A DNA stretch of 10,089 bases from Syntrophus sp. (in: bacteria) (GTDB taxonomy: Bacteria > Desulfobacterota > Syntrophia > Syntrophales > UBA8958): the NCBI GenBank assembly GCA_003451635.1, contig DMAT01000066.1:1-10089 (forward strand). Direction: 5' to 3'. Positions 1 to 7,038 of this stretch are shown here, in pieces (the first letter of the stretch is position 1; the number at the start of each line of letters is the position of its first letter). A program made the translations under genes and the position numbers. Under the pieces are notes generated by a model, which was given only the letters and a program-made list of their open reading frames with translations, was not told the origin of the DNA and made no database searches.

Positions 1-1104
1 CATCACGGCGAGGAATACTATGCCATCGGTCACAACGGCAACCTGACCAATACCCAGTATCTGCGCTCTACCCTGGAGGCGCGGGGCTCCATTTTCCAAT
101 CCACCATGGACACCGAGGTGATCATCCATCTCATGGCCGCGCATTTAAAGGATGGGTTTGAGGAGGCTCTCGTCAGCGCCCTGTCTCAAATCGAAGGGGC
201 CTACAGCCTCGTCATGATGACCCGCAACCGGATCATTGCGGCCCGGGATCCCCGGGGTTTCAGGCCGTTATGCCTGGGGCAGATCAACGGCGGCTGGGTG
301 ATTGCATCCGAAAGCTGCGCCTTTGACCTCGTGGGGGCAACCTACATCCGGGACATCAAACCCGGTGAAATCGTGATCATTGATGACACCGGCGTCCGCA
401 GCCTTACCCCCTTTCCGGAGATGGAACACAGCCACTGTATCTTTGAACTGATCTACTTTGCCCGGCCCGACAGTCAGATCTTCGGCCAGAACGTATATCT
501 CTGCCGGAAACGCCTCGGCCATCGCCTCGCCCAAGAGTACCAGCCCGACGTCGACCTGGTCATGCCTTTCCCCGATTCGGGCAATTACGCCGCTCTGGGT
601 TATGCCGAGGAGAGCGGTCTTCCCTTTGAAATGGGAATGATCAGGAATCATTATGTAGGGAGGACATTTATTCAGCCCACCCAGCCGGTTCGTGATTTCG
701 GCGTCCGGGTGAAGCTCAATCCGGTCCGGCCCCTCCTGGAGGGGAAAAGGGTGCTCATCGTGGAGGATTCCATCATCCGGGGCACCACCAGCCGCAACCG
801 CGTTCGTAACCTGAGAAACAACGGGGTCAAGGAAATCCACATGGTCATCAGTTGTCCCCCCACCCGTCATCCCTGCCCCTACGGCATCGATTTCTCCGCG
901 AAGGGAGAGCTGATCGCCGCCCAGAAGGGAGAAGTGGCGGCCATCGGCAAATTCATCGGCCTCGACTCCCTCTATTATCTATCCCTGGAAGGGATGGTGG
1001 AGGCGACGAGAATCCAGCATGAATCGTTCTGCCTCGCCTGCTATACGGGCCGGTACCCCCTGCCCCCCACCGAAACGATGGGAAAGCACTGCTTCGAACC
1101 ATGA
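1..1104 (+). CDS. purF: Amidophosphoribosyltransferase (PurF), 5' end missing
   Basis: This enzyme makes 5-phosphoribosylamine from PRPP and glutamine, the first committed step of purine synthesis, in the cytosol. The frame is open from base 1 and gives 367 residues. The family is about 460-480 residues, so roughly the first 100 are outside the window, including the N-terminal nucleophile Cys. The visible part starts inside the Ntn glutaminase domain (IGHNGNLTN near residue 9, then STMDTEVI near residue 34). The phosphoribosyltransferase domain follows, with PDSGNYAALGY, the segment IRNHYVGRTFIQPTQ, and the PRPP loop VLIVEDSIIRGTTS. The loop reads VEDS where the common form is VDDS. SCPPTRHPCPYGID and the late FCLACYTGRYP supply cysteines at places where Bacillus-type PurF binds a 4Fe-4S cluster, so an iron-sulfur form is likely. 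The next gene, 297 bases on, has its own promoter and is unrelated. The identification is secure. Confidence 0.97.
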   Translation, partial: HHGEEYYAIGHNGNLTNTQYLRSTLEARGSIFQSTMDTEVIIHLMAAHLKDGFEEALVSALSQIEGAYSLVMMTRNRIIAARDPRGFRPLCLGQINGGWVIASESCAFDLVGATYIRDIKPGEIVIIDDTGVRSLTPFPEMEHSHCIFELIYFARPDSQIFGQNVYLCRKRLGHRLAQEYQPDVDLVMPFPDSGNYAALGYAEESGLPFEMGMIRNHYVGRTFIQPTQPVRDFGVRVKLNPVRPLLEGKRVLIVEDSIIRGTTSRNRVRNLRNNGVKEIHMVISCPPTRHPCPYGIDFSAKGELIAAQKGEVAAIGKFIGLDSLYYLSLEGMVEATRIQHESFCLACYTGRYPLPPTETMGKHCFEP

Positions 1105-1184
1105 CGGGATTTCAATTTGCCATTGCCTTCATCTGTCAAAAGAGGTGTGCCGGAGAGGCTTATCTGAATTGTGCTCAAAGCTTG

Positions 1185-1202
1185 TCCCAGCGAAGGCGGG
1201 GA
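1185..1202. repeat. REP-like short palindrome
   Basis: The sequence TCCCAGCGAAGGCGGGGA can fold into a stem of TCCC/GGGA plus GC/GC around one A-G mismatch, with a 4-base loop. It resembles the dispersed 'TTCCCGCGAAAGCGGGAA' type of short palindromic repeat common in intergenic DNA of many Proteobacteria and relatives. Only one copy lies in the window, so its repeat nature is inferred from recall. It could serve as a weak 3' end for purF transcripts. Confidence 0.45.
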
Positions 1203-1321
1203 TTGCCTTCTTGACAGGTGATTCGACTAAAAGGTGCGCTGATTTCTCAAAAGGCGTCCCCTGCTCCATCTCACTTTCCCTACTGCATCGGCAATCTCAG
1301 CCCTTCGATACCAAATATCCA

Positions 1322-1350
1322 TTGACAAGCAAAAACATCTCTCCTATACC
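1322..1350 (+). promoter_or_regulatory. Sigma70-type promoter for the three-gene cassette
   Basis: A perfect -35 box TTGACA (1322-1327) is followed after exactly 17 bases by TATACC (1345-1350), five of six matches to TATAAT if the last base is allowed as a near miss. Transcription would start near 1357, about 45 bases before the ThDP gene ATG. It is the best promoter in the window and lies where the cassette needs one. No operator-like repeat is seen beside it. Confidence 0.65.
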
Positions 1351-1401
1351 TCAACCCAACAAAAGCAATTACTTATCAAAAAAGGACCCACATAAATCGA
1401 T

Positions 1402-3177
1402 ATGACGTTGAATGATGCACTGGTTAACGCCCTGATAGCCTTGGATATACGTTATGTCTTTGGTGTCAGCGGTGCAAACATAGAACTCTTTCATGATGCC
1501 ATACATCGGCTGGGGCAGGGAAAGCTCCGGTCAATAATGTCAAAAAGTGAAGACGGGGCAGCTTTTATGGCGGATTGCCGGGCGCGCGTTCATCGGACAT
1601 TGGGGGTCTGCTGCTCAACCTCCGGGGGAGGCATGATGAACCTAATCGCCGGCATTGCCGAATCATATGCAGAATCCGTCCCGGTATTGGCTTTGGTCGG
1701 ACAGCCACCGGCAGAGTTGGAGGGGAAGGGAGCCTTTCAGGAGTCTTCCGGCATCGGCCGTAGTGTAGACAGCTTCACTCTCTTTAGTGCGGCATCCAAG
1801 TATGTTGCGAAAATTTGCAATCCTGATGATTTTTGGCACCACCTGACTGAGGCCATCAAAGCGGCTCTTTCCGGCCGCCACGGCCCGGCTGTTCTTCTGT
1901 TTCCCCGCAATATTTTTAATCAGGAGGTAGATTCCTGCCCGGAGGGCTGGGTTGAGAATCTGAGAAATTTTATCCGCCCCAAAGCCGTTACCGAAGAGAT
2001 GGTTCATCCTCTTTTCGAGGCAATTCGTCTTGCCCATAAACCGGTTGTCATTATCGGGCATGGCGTGCGAAGATGCACTGATCAGCAGTCTGTGACGGAC
2101 TTTGTCCATGCTGCCGGTCTGCCGGTTGTTACGACTATCTCCGGGCGCAGCGAATTTCCAAATGATGATCCCCAATATCTGGGAGTATTGGGTGTTGCGG
2201 GTCATCCCTCTGTCCACACCTACCTGAAAGAACAAGTCGATCTGATCATTGCCGTAGGAACAGGTCTCAATTTCATGACCAGACAACCCCTTGCCTCAGC
2301 ACTTGCCGACAAGAAAATAGCCGTAGTCAATATCGACGCAGGTGAACTTACCCGCATTATTTCTCCTGAGCTGATCATCGAAGGAGATGCCGGGCATGTC
2401 TTTCAGGTTATGAAGAAGATGCTGGGGGAAAAACCGTTCAAGTTTCCGCCGATAGAAGACTACCGGCAGCAGACATACACGCCCGCTCTTGCCCCGGCTA
2501 TTAAAGAAAATCTGCGCCACTCTGAACCCGGCGTGCCGCCTCTGCTGCAAAGTGAGGCGATTGCCATGCTACAGGAGTTCCTTCCGGAAAACGGTCATGT
2601 TCTTTACGATGCCGGCAACTGCGGCACCGCTGCAATTCACATGACGAAAGTGCCCCGGGGTTCGAGTTCTACCATGGCGCTCGGAATGGGCGGAATGGGC
2701 TATGCGGTTGCGGGAGCAATCGGCGCTCAGCTGGGATCGCCTGCCGGTGCGCGGACACTAGTCTTTGCCGGCGACGGTGCTTTTCTCATATCGGGATTCG
2801 AGATCCATACCGCTGTAGACTTGAAACTGCCGATCTTTTTTGTGATCTTCAATAATAACATGCACGGCATGTGCGCAATGCGTCAGCACCTTTACTTCGA
2901 GTCAAGGCTGGAGTGTGTAAGCTATGCACCCTTGAGTATTGCACAAGTGGCGCGAGGATTTGGTGATAACGATCATCTTTGGATAGGAAGTGCCGGGACG
3001 GTTGATGAACTGCGCGCACAACTCGAGAACTACCGACAACAGAAAGATATTCCCGGTGTCCTGGAACTTCGCCTGACACGCGAAGAGATACCCCCATTCA
3101 CACCTTTTATCTCTGAGTTTGAAAAATATGCGGCAGAATCTCTTTGTCCCGCTGCTCTCATCAACGGAAAGTCCTAG
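1402..3177 (+). CDS. Acetolactate-synthase-like ThDP-dependent carboligase
   Basis: The 591-residue protein has the three-domain plan of the acetolactate synthase (AHAS)/pyruvate oxidase family. The pyrimidine-binding domain (about 1-165) carries the cofactor-activating Glu50 in KSEDGAAFMAD, then STSGGGMMNLIAGIAES and AFQE (111-114). The central domain spans about 195-330. The pyrophosphate domain (about 395-560) has G457-D458-G459 and N484-N485, the Mg/ThDP motif. Such enzymes decarboxylate a 2-oxo acid and join the acyl anion to a second carbonyl, or oxidise or hydrolyse it. The stretch G489-M-C-A-M-R494-Q aligns with AHAS GMVxQWQ, so the Trp that shapes AHAS acceptor choice is Arg here. 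No ilvH/ilvN small subunit gene and no ilvC are adjacent, so a branched-chain amino acid role is unlikely. ATG 1402 fits the family N-terminus; the nearest Shine-Dalgarno, AAGGA at 1382-1386, is rather far. It is the first gene of the cassette. Substrates are unknown. Confidence 0.9.
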   Translation: MTLNDALVNALIALDIRYVFGVSGANIELFHDAIHRLGQGKLRSIMSKSEDGAAFMADCRARVHRTLGVCCSTSGGGMMNLIAGIAESYAESVPVLALVGQPPAELEGKGAFQESSGIGRSVDSFTLFSAASKYVAKICNPDDFWHHLTEAIKAALSGRHGPAVLLFPRNIFNQEVDSCPEGWVENLRNFIRPKAVTEEMVHPLFEAIRLAHKPVVIIGHGVRRCTDQQSVTDFVHAAGLPVVTTISGRSEFPNDDPQYLGVLGVAGHPSVHTYLKEQVDLIIAVGTGLNFMTRQPLASALADKKIAVVNIDAGELTRIISPELIIEGDAGHVFQVMKKMLGEKPFKFPPIEDYRQQTYTPALAPAIKENLRHSEPGVPPLLQSEAIAMLQEFLPENGHVLYDAGNCGTAAIHMTKVPRGSSSTMALGMGGMGYAVAGAIGAQLGSPAGARTLVFAGDGAFLISGFEIHTAVDLKLPIFFVIFNNNMHGMCAMRQHLYFESRLECVSYAPLSIAQVARGFGDNDHLWIGSAGTVDELRAQLENYRQQKDIPGVLELRLTREEIPPFTPFISEFEKYAAESLCPAALINGKS

Positions 3178-3187
3178 GATTTGATTG

Positions 3188-4189
3188 ATGCCGGGAGCGC
3201 AAATCATAGATGTCGTAAGCTTCATGCCCGAACATGTTGTTGATAATGCCGACCTGACTTTATTCAGTGAAAATAATTGCGATCTCGAAAACAACGCCTT
3301 TTTCAAAGGCGTCAAAAAAAGACGTTTTGCCTCGCCTGAGTATCAATCATCCGAACTGGGCGCAAAGGCGTTAAGTTGCCTCCTTGATAAAACCGGAACA
3401 AAAAGTCGGAATCTTGACCTCATTCTCTATTCATGCATTTTCAATGATCATTTCTGGCCCGGCATCGGACCTGCCATTCAATATCAGGTCGGGGCAGATC
3501 GGGCGACGGTTATCAATATTGATACGGGTTGCAGCTCTTACCTGTCGATGCTGAATACGGCCCGTGCTTTCATAGAGTCGGGTGTTTACAAGACTGTTGC
3601 CGTTGTAACGGTGACGAACTTTATTTCCCGCCTCCCGGAATTCCAGAAGTCCAAACACTCCTGGGTGCTGGGAGATGGGGCATCGGCGACCCTTTTAGTT
3701 GACGGCACTTCCAGCTTCCTGGCCGATTATGAACAGTCCCATGGCGAAAATTACGGCCTTTTCGTCTTTCAACCGGATAGGGCGGAAGGACGTTTTCTAA
3801 ATTACTGGGAGCGCGGATCCGGACCGATTACGGTAAATTTTTCTCCGGAAATGGTTGCGGCGATCAGTGCCAATGCTCTTTACCTGGTGCCTGAGGCCAT
3901 AAGGAAATGTATCGCTAAGGCCGGGATTTCAAATGACGATGTCTCTTTACTCATCACCCATCAACCCAATGCTTACTTTATCAGGGAATGGCGTGAGCGT
4001 GTCGGCATTGATGTACCGCGCGTTCACGACACTCTCGAATGCTACGGAAACCTTTTTCAAGGGTCGATCCCCGTAACCATGGCTGATGCCTTGGAAAGGC
4101 AGAAGGTGCATTCGGGAGATATACTGGCGTTTGGCACTTTTTCGAATGGCGGCGATTTCGTCAGCGCTTTGACGATACGCTGGGCATAA
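3188..4189 (+). CDS. KAS III-like beta-ketoacyl synthase (FabH-type thiolase fold)
   Basis: These 333 residues match FabH-family length. Counting one residue more for a possible TTG start at 3185, Cys116 (IDTGCSSYL) is the acyl nucleophile, His259 lies in ITHQPN (FabH has HQAN) and Asn289 in YGNLFQGSIP. The triad is therefore complete, along with GDGASATLL at 163-171 and the FabH-like end GTFSNGG...TIRW. Such enzymes condense an acyl-CoA with a malonyl or other acyl thioester; relatives such as CerJ or PqsD transfer or couple acyl groups instead. The many changes around the active site (GNLFQGS for GNTSAAS; CIFNDHFWP for the usual TPDYPFP-like loop) suggest a specialised rather than a fatty-acid role. 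I chose ATG 3188 because AGGA (3176-3179) overlaps the preceding stop codon and sits 8 bases upstream. The 10-base gap to the ThDP gene implies translational coupling. Confidence 0.9.
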   Translation: MPGAQIIDVVSFMPEHVVDNADLTLFSENNCDLENNAFFKGVKKRRFASPEYQSSELGAKALSCLLDKTGTKSRNLDLILYSCIFNDHFWPGIGPAIQYQVGADRATVINIDTGCSSYLSMLNTARAFIESGVYKTVAVVTVTNFISRLPEFQKSKHSWVLGDGASATLLVDGTSSFLADYEQSHGENYGLFVFQPDRAEGRFLNYWERGSGPITVNFSPEMVAAISANALYLVPEAIRKCIAKAGISNDDVSLLITHQPNAYFIREWRERVGIDVPRVHDTLECYGNLFQGSIPVTMADALERQKVHSGDILAFGTFSNGGDFVSALTIRWA

Positions 4190-4218
4190 TGTGTGATTAA
4201 AAGAATTTGTTACGAAAC

Positions 4219-4225
4219 AAGGAGG
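4219..4225 (+). promoter_or_regulatory. Strong ribosome binding site for the SRPBCC gene
   Basis: AAGGAGG ends 4 bases before ATG 4230. The spacing is short but the complementarity is full, and this fixes the start of the third cassette gene. It is a much stronger site than those of the two genes before it. Confidence 0.75.
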
Positions 4226-4229
4226 AATC

Positions 4230-4904
4230 ATGCCAGCATTACGCGATAATCTGGGACCGTGGAGTCGGGAAGGACTTGTCACAAATGGAGTAACGTCAAG
4301 AGAAATACCGGGGCTGTATTCTTGCGAAGATCATGGCATCCCCGATATAGCTGCAAAACTTCAGGAGATGACAAAGGATACATATACCCATGAAGAGATT
4401 TTCGGCAGCTTCTGTCACATCGGCATCTACATTCATTGTCCCGTTGAGATGGCCTTTGAGTACGCGGCAAACATATACAGCCTGGAGGAATGGACATTCA
4501 GCCTGCGTCAATTTCAGCATATCGGCGGAGGACTTTACAAGGGGCTGGAGTTTTTAGCCAAAGACACCCCCATTTACATTCGCGCCGAGGCTTACTCGGA
4601 TTGCCGCGTGGTGGATTATCCCTGCGCCTGGGATCAGGGCGATGAGCTCTGGATGCGTTATTACTTCCGCTTCATCGATGCCATGCCGACTCTTCGCAAA
4701 CCGGGGACGGTCATGCTGTGGACAAACTGCAAGCATCCCTATTACGACCGGGCTGTCACAGATGTTCCCGACAATATCGCCCAGGGTCGCGCGCGTACAG
4801 ATCGCAAATGGGTAGGCGATATCTGGCCATATTTTGATGCCATCCATCGTATCGAAGCCATTAATCTGAAATTAATTTTAGAACATCGCTTCGCTAACAA
4901 ATAG
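4230..4904 (+). CDS. SRPBCC/START-fold protein, possible cyclase or ligand binder
   Basis: The protein has 224 residues. From about residue 60 the pattern (FCHIGIYIHCPVEMAFEYAANIYSLEEW, 61-88) is the opening strand, helix pair and conserved Trp of the SRPBCC (polyketide cyclase/START) fold. Strands follow at 100-120 and 137-150, and the long closing helix may run through about 197-221. The first 60 residues are an extra N-terminal segment without signal peptide or membrane helix. Six cysteines (32, 62, 70, 125, 132, 167) are spread out and form no CxxC pair. The fold encloses a hydrophobic pocket. In biosynthetic clusters it serves as aromatase/cyclase, hydrolase-like or carrier protein, and the preceding ketosynthase and ThDP genes (40-base gap, same strand) make such a role plausible. 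I do not recognise a precise subfamily. The fold assignment is moderately sure; the function is inference from context. Confidence 0.7.
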   Translation: MPALRDNLGPWSREGLVTNGVTSREIPGLYSCEDHGIPDIAAKLQEMTKDTYTHEEIFGSFCHIGIYIHCPVEMAFEYAANIYSLEEWTFSLRQFQHIGGGLYKGLEFLAKDTPIYIRAEAYSDCRVVDYPCAWDQGDELWMRYYFRFIDAMPTLRKPGTVMLWTNCKHPYYDRAVTDVPDNIAQGRARTDRKWVGDIWPYFDAIHRIEAINLKLILEHRFANK

Positions 4905-4938
4905 TGAAGAGCAGCTTATTGACTAATTGGACTACCTG

Positions 4939-4973
4939 CCTTGGTGCGTCTAGAGAGTGACGACGCACCAAGG
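4939..4973. terminator. 12-bp perfect hairpin between convergent genes
   Basis: CCTTGGTGCGTC (4939-4950) and GACGCACCAAGG (4962-4973) are exact inverted repeats with an 11-base loop. It lies between the end of the SRPBCC gene (4904, plus) and the end of the MBL gene (5015, minus), the right place for a shared terminator. Neither side has a T-tract, so it is not a textbook intrinsic terminator. It may act as a 3'-end stabilising stem or with Rho. Confidence 0.55.
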
Positions 4974-5014
4974 AGAAGAGAAGACTTCTTATTTCCTCCA
5001 CTTCCGTAAATCTT

Positions 5015-6016
5015 TCAGGGCGGCGGAATATTTGACGGCAAGGAAGGGGCGACGCGGTAGGAGATCAGCCCTGCGGATCTTTCTTCACGAATCAGCCCAT
5101 CCCGGACCAATTCGATGAGATGGACATAGGTTTCATTCAGGGCCAGGAACTGATCGAACTCGGGTAAATCCATACCGAAAATATCCTGAGAAACAAAAAA
5201 AGCCGTCTTTGCACCCCTTTGCACGGATTCGTGGGTAAGTCTTTTCCTGATTCGGTGATGATCGCAGATCGCTTCGATTCTCCCTTGAAGATTGCTGAAC
5301 GGCTGCCCATGGGCCGGATAAACCTTTTCCACGGAGAGGGTTCCCATCAAAGACAGCGAATCGAGATAGCTGCGGAGGGGACGAAACTCGGGGGCAAACA
5401 AATTGGGGCTAAGATTGGGGGTGATCTCCGGCAAGACATGATCTCCGGACAAGAGGATGCCCTCTTGAGGGAAATAGAACGACACATGGTCGTGGGTATG
5501 TCCGGGCGTCGGTATCACCTGCATCTCTTTTCCCCCGACCATAAACCTATGTTCGGGGAGGTAAAATTCATCGATGGTAAAAGAGCTGCCCCCTTTCTTG
5601 AAGGTCAGAAACAATCCGGAGATGAATTCGATTGCCCCCTCCGGAAGCCCGTGAATCAGGCAAAAGTCTCTGATCCGGTCCACAAAAAGAAACTCCTCGC
5701 CGTCCCTCATCAGGATGAAAGGCCGGCTCTGCTTGGACATGTGGATTCTGGCGCCGGAGATATTCTGAAGCCTGCCTGCCATGCCGCAATGATCAATGTG
5801 ATAGTGGGTGATGAAAATCCGCTTGATGTCACCGATGGTTTTACCAATCCCCTGCAGGGATTCTTCGAGACGGACAAATGTCTCGGGGGTGTTGAGTCCG
5901 GTGTCCAGCAGCGTGATCCCGTCGCTGTCAACGGCAACGAAGGCATGGACGTGCATCAGCCGAAAGGGCATGGGCAGGGTGAGCATATAAAGATTATCGG
6001 TAATTTCTTCCAGCAT
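5015..6016 (-). CDS. Metallo-beta-lactamase-fold hydrolase with C-terminal winged helix
   Basis: The protein has 333 residues from the chosen start. Metal ligands are all visible: THYHIDHCG (H71, H73, D75, H76), PTPGHTHDH (H173), SGDHVLP (D192) and YPAHGQP (H236). This is a complete two-metal site of the glyoxalase II/LACTB2 type. After residue 245 comes a helical tail like the winged-helix segment of LACTB2-like hydrolases (KRLTHESV ... LIELVRDGLI). Family members cleave thioesters, phosphodiesters or lactones; the substrate cannot be told here. The open frame extends to an ATG at 6052, giving 345 residues. I prefer ATG 6016 because GGAAGGA (6022-6028 on this strand) precedes it by 5 bases and the upstream ATG lies inside a likely -10 box. 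It is a single gene, divergent from the lipoprotein hydrolase and convergent with the cassette. There is no signal peptide, so it is probably cytosolic. Confidence 0.9.
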   Translation of the reverse strand: MLEEITDNLYMLTLPMPFRLMHVHAFVAVDSDGITLLDTGLNTPETFVRLEESLQGIGKTIGDIKRIFITHYHIDHCGMAGRLQNISGARIHMSKQSRPFILMRDGEEFLFVDRIRDFCLIHGLPEGAIEFISGLFLTFKKGGSSFTIDEFYLPEHRFMVGGKEMQVIPTPGHTHDHVSFYFPQEGILLSGDHVLPEITPNLSPNLFAPEFRPLRSYLDSLSLMGTLSVEKVYPAHGQPFSNLQGRIEAICDHHRIRKRLTHESVQRGAKTAFFVSQDIFGMDLPEFDQFLALNETYVHLIELVRDGLIREERSAGLISYRVAPSLPSNIPPP

Positions 6017-6047
6017 GGCCATCCTTCCCGATTTTATTTGAGGTCTG

Positions 6048-6075
6048 GTCATAAAATATGGTTGATAAATGTCAA
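6048..6075 (-). promoter_or_regulatory. Promoter for the MBL-fold hydrolase
   Basis: On the minus strand TTGACA (6075-6070) is followed after 16 bases by TATGAC (6053-6048). Transcription would begin near 6041, about 25 bases before ATG 6016. The -10 box overlaps the more upstream ATG at 6052-6050, which therefore could not be on the transcript. Confidence 0.55.
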
Positions 6076-6199
6076 GACGATTTTCCCAATGCTCCGTGAT
6101 AGTATATCAATTAGCCCTTCCCTTCTTTCAATCGTCATGGTATGTGGTCCGATATTTGGTAAAACACTCCTGGAAGATTACGATGGCCGTCGTAGAGAC

Positions 6200-7012
6200 A
6201 TGAAGATAAAGAACCTTCTCACCCCCATCTGCTGCTCCTGCCTGCTTACTCTCATCATGGGCTGCAGCCAGGAGAATCTCATCTTCTTTCCCGAAATTCT
6301 GCCACCGGACTACAAATACACCTTCTCCACGCCCTTTGAAGAAGCCAATGTGCCCGTTGAGGGAGCAACCCTGAATGCCGTTCTCTTCAAGGCCGCAAAG
6401 TCCAAAGGGGTCATTCTCTATTTCCACGGCAACGCCGGAAGCCTGCGGACCTGGGGAGATGTGGCCGGGGATTTCACCTCCCAAGGCTACGATATCCTGA
6501 TTCCCGACTACCGTGGTTTCGGCAAGAGTACCGGAAGCATCTCGAATGAAAGGCAGATGCTTGCTGACGGGCTGGCGGTCTATGGCTATTTGAAAAAGTC
6601 ATATCCGGAAAACAGGATCAGCGTTTATGGCAGGTCGATCGGAACGGGGGTGGCGGCATTCGTCGCCAGATCCGGCAAGCCGGGAATGCTCATTCTGGAG
6701 TCGCCCTTCTTCAGCCTCACCGACCTGGCATCCTATCACTACCCTCTTCTTCCCAAAGGGCTCATTTCCCTCTTCCTGAAATATCCTTTTCAAACGGATC
6801 TCTGGATCCCCGAGGTTGACTGTCCTGTCTATCTCATCCACGGAACCAGAGATGACATCATCCCCTTTGACGCCAGCGTCAGACTGGAGCGGCTAATCAA
6901 ATCGCCCCACAAGTTGATCCGGATCGAAGGGGGCGGTCACAACAATCTCAGCGACTACGGCGCCTATGACCGGGAACTCGCCCTTATCCTTAAAGGCTAT
7001 CAGCCGCAATAA
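6200..7012 (+). CDS. Lipoprotein alpha/beta hydrolase (BEM46-like)
   Basis: The protein has 270 residues. The N-terminus MKIKNLLTPICCSCLLTLIM-GC is a lipoprotein signal with the likely lipidated Cys22, so the enzyme would be anchored to a membrane facing the periplasm. The mature start (C-SQENLIFFPE) is typical of BEM46/YqkD-like hydrolases. The oxyanion segment is YFHGNAGS (74-81), the nucleophile elbow is GRSIG with Ser146, the acid is Asp218 in HGTRDD, and His247 in GGGHNN completes the triad. The family acts as serine hydrolases or esterases of mostly unknown substrate. The same frame stays open far upstream (to 5219), but that part is antisense to the MBL gene and is not protein-like. 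ATG 6200 is chosen because the signal peptide begins there. The Shine-Dalgarno is weak (GTAGAGA). No convincing promoter is seen in the 183-base divergent gap. Confidence 0.88.
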   Translation: MKIKNLLTPICCSCLLTLIMGCSQENLIFFPEILPPDYKYTFSTPFEEANVPVEGATLNAVLFKAAKSKGVILYFHGNAGSLRTWGDVAGDFTSQGYDILIPDYRGFGKSTGSISNERQMLADGLAVYGYLKKSYPENRISVYGRSIGTGVAAFVARSGKPGMLILESPFFSLTDLASYHYPLLPKGLISLFLKYPFQTDLWIPEVDCPVYLIHGTRDDIIPFDASVRLERLIKSPHKLIRIEGGGHNNLSDYGAYDRELALILKGYQPQ

Positions 7013-7038
7013 CAACTGATTCCGATTAGGGAGTTACG

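Larger units (their letters stand above)
1105..1401. other. Intergenic region between purF and the ThDP cassette
   Basis: No credible gene is seen here. An open frame crosses it (1019-1405), but it overlaps the end of purF, has low-complexity composition and resembles no family I recognise. The region holds a REP-like palindrome at 1185-1202 and a promoter at 1322-1350. It becomes AT-rich towards the ThDP gene. No hairpin plus T-tract terminator for purF is evident. Confidence 0.6.

Noticed and set aside
268..870. 200-residue minus-strand frame inside purF
   Set aside because: It is a shadow of the well-conserved PurF coding strand, with no recognisable domain.
1185..1202. Start of a CRISPR array or attachment site
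   Set aside because: Only one palindromic unit is present, with no regular spacers, integrase or tRNA gene.
1019..1405. 128-residue plus-strand frame spanning the purF end and the intergenic gap
   Set aside because: It overlaps the conserved PurF C-terminus, includes the REP-like palindrome and the promoter, and has no family-like sequence.
1402..3177. Housekeeping acetolactate synthase (ilvB/ilvI) as the name of the ThDP gene
   Set aside because: Although family motifs match, the specificity Trp is Arg, FDDR-like residues are missing, and no ilvN/ilvH or ilvC gene is near.
5219..6199. Long plus-strand open frame in phase with the lipoprotein hydrolase, which would give a 597-residue fusion
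   Set aside because: It is the antisense of the MBL-fold gene, whose metal-binding motifs are intact, and the signal peptide at 6200 marks the true hydrolase start.
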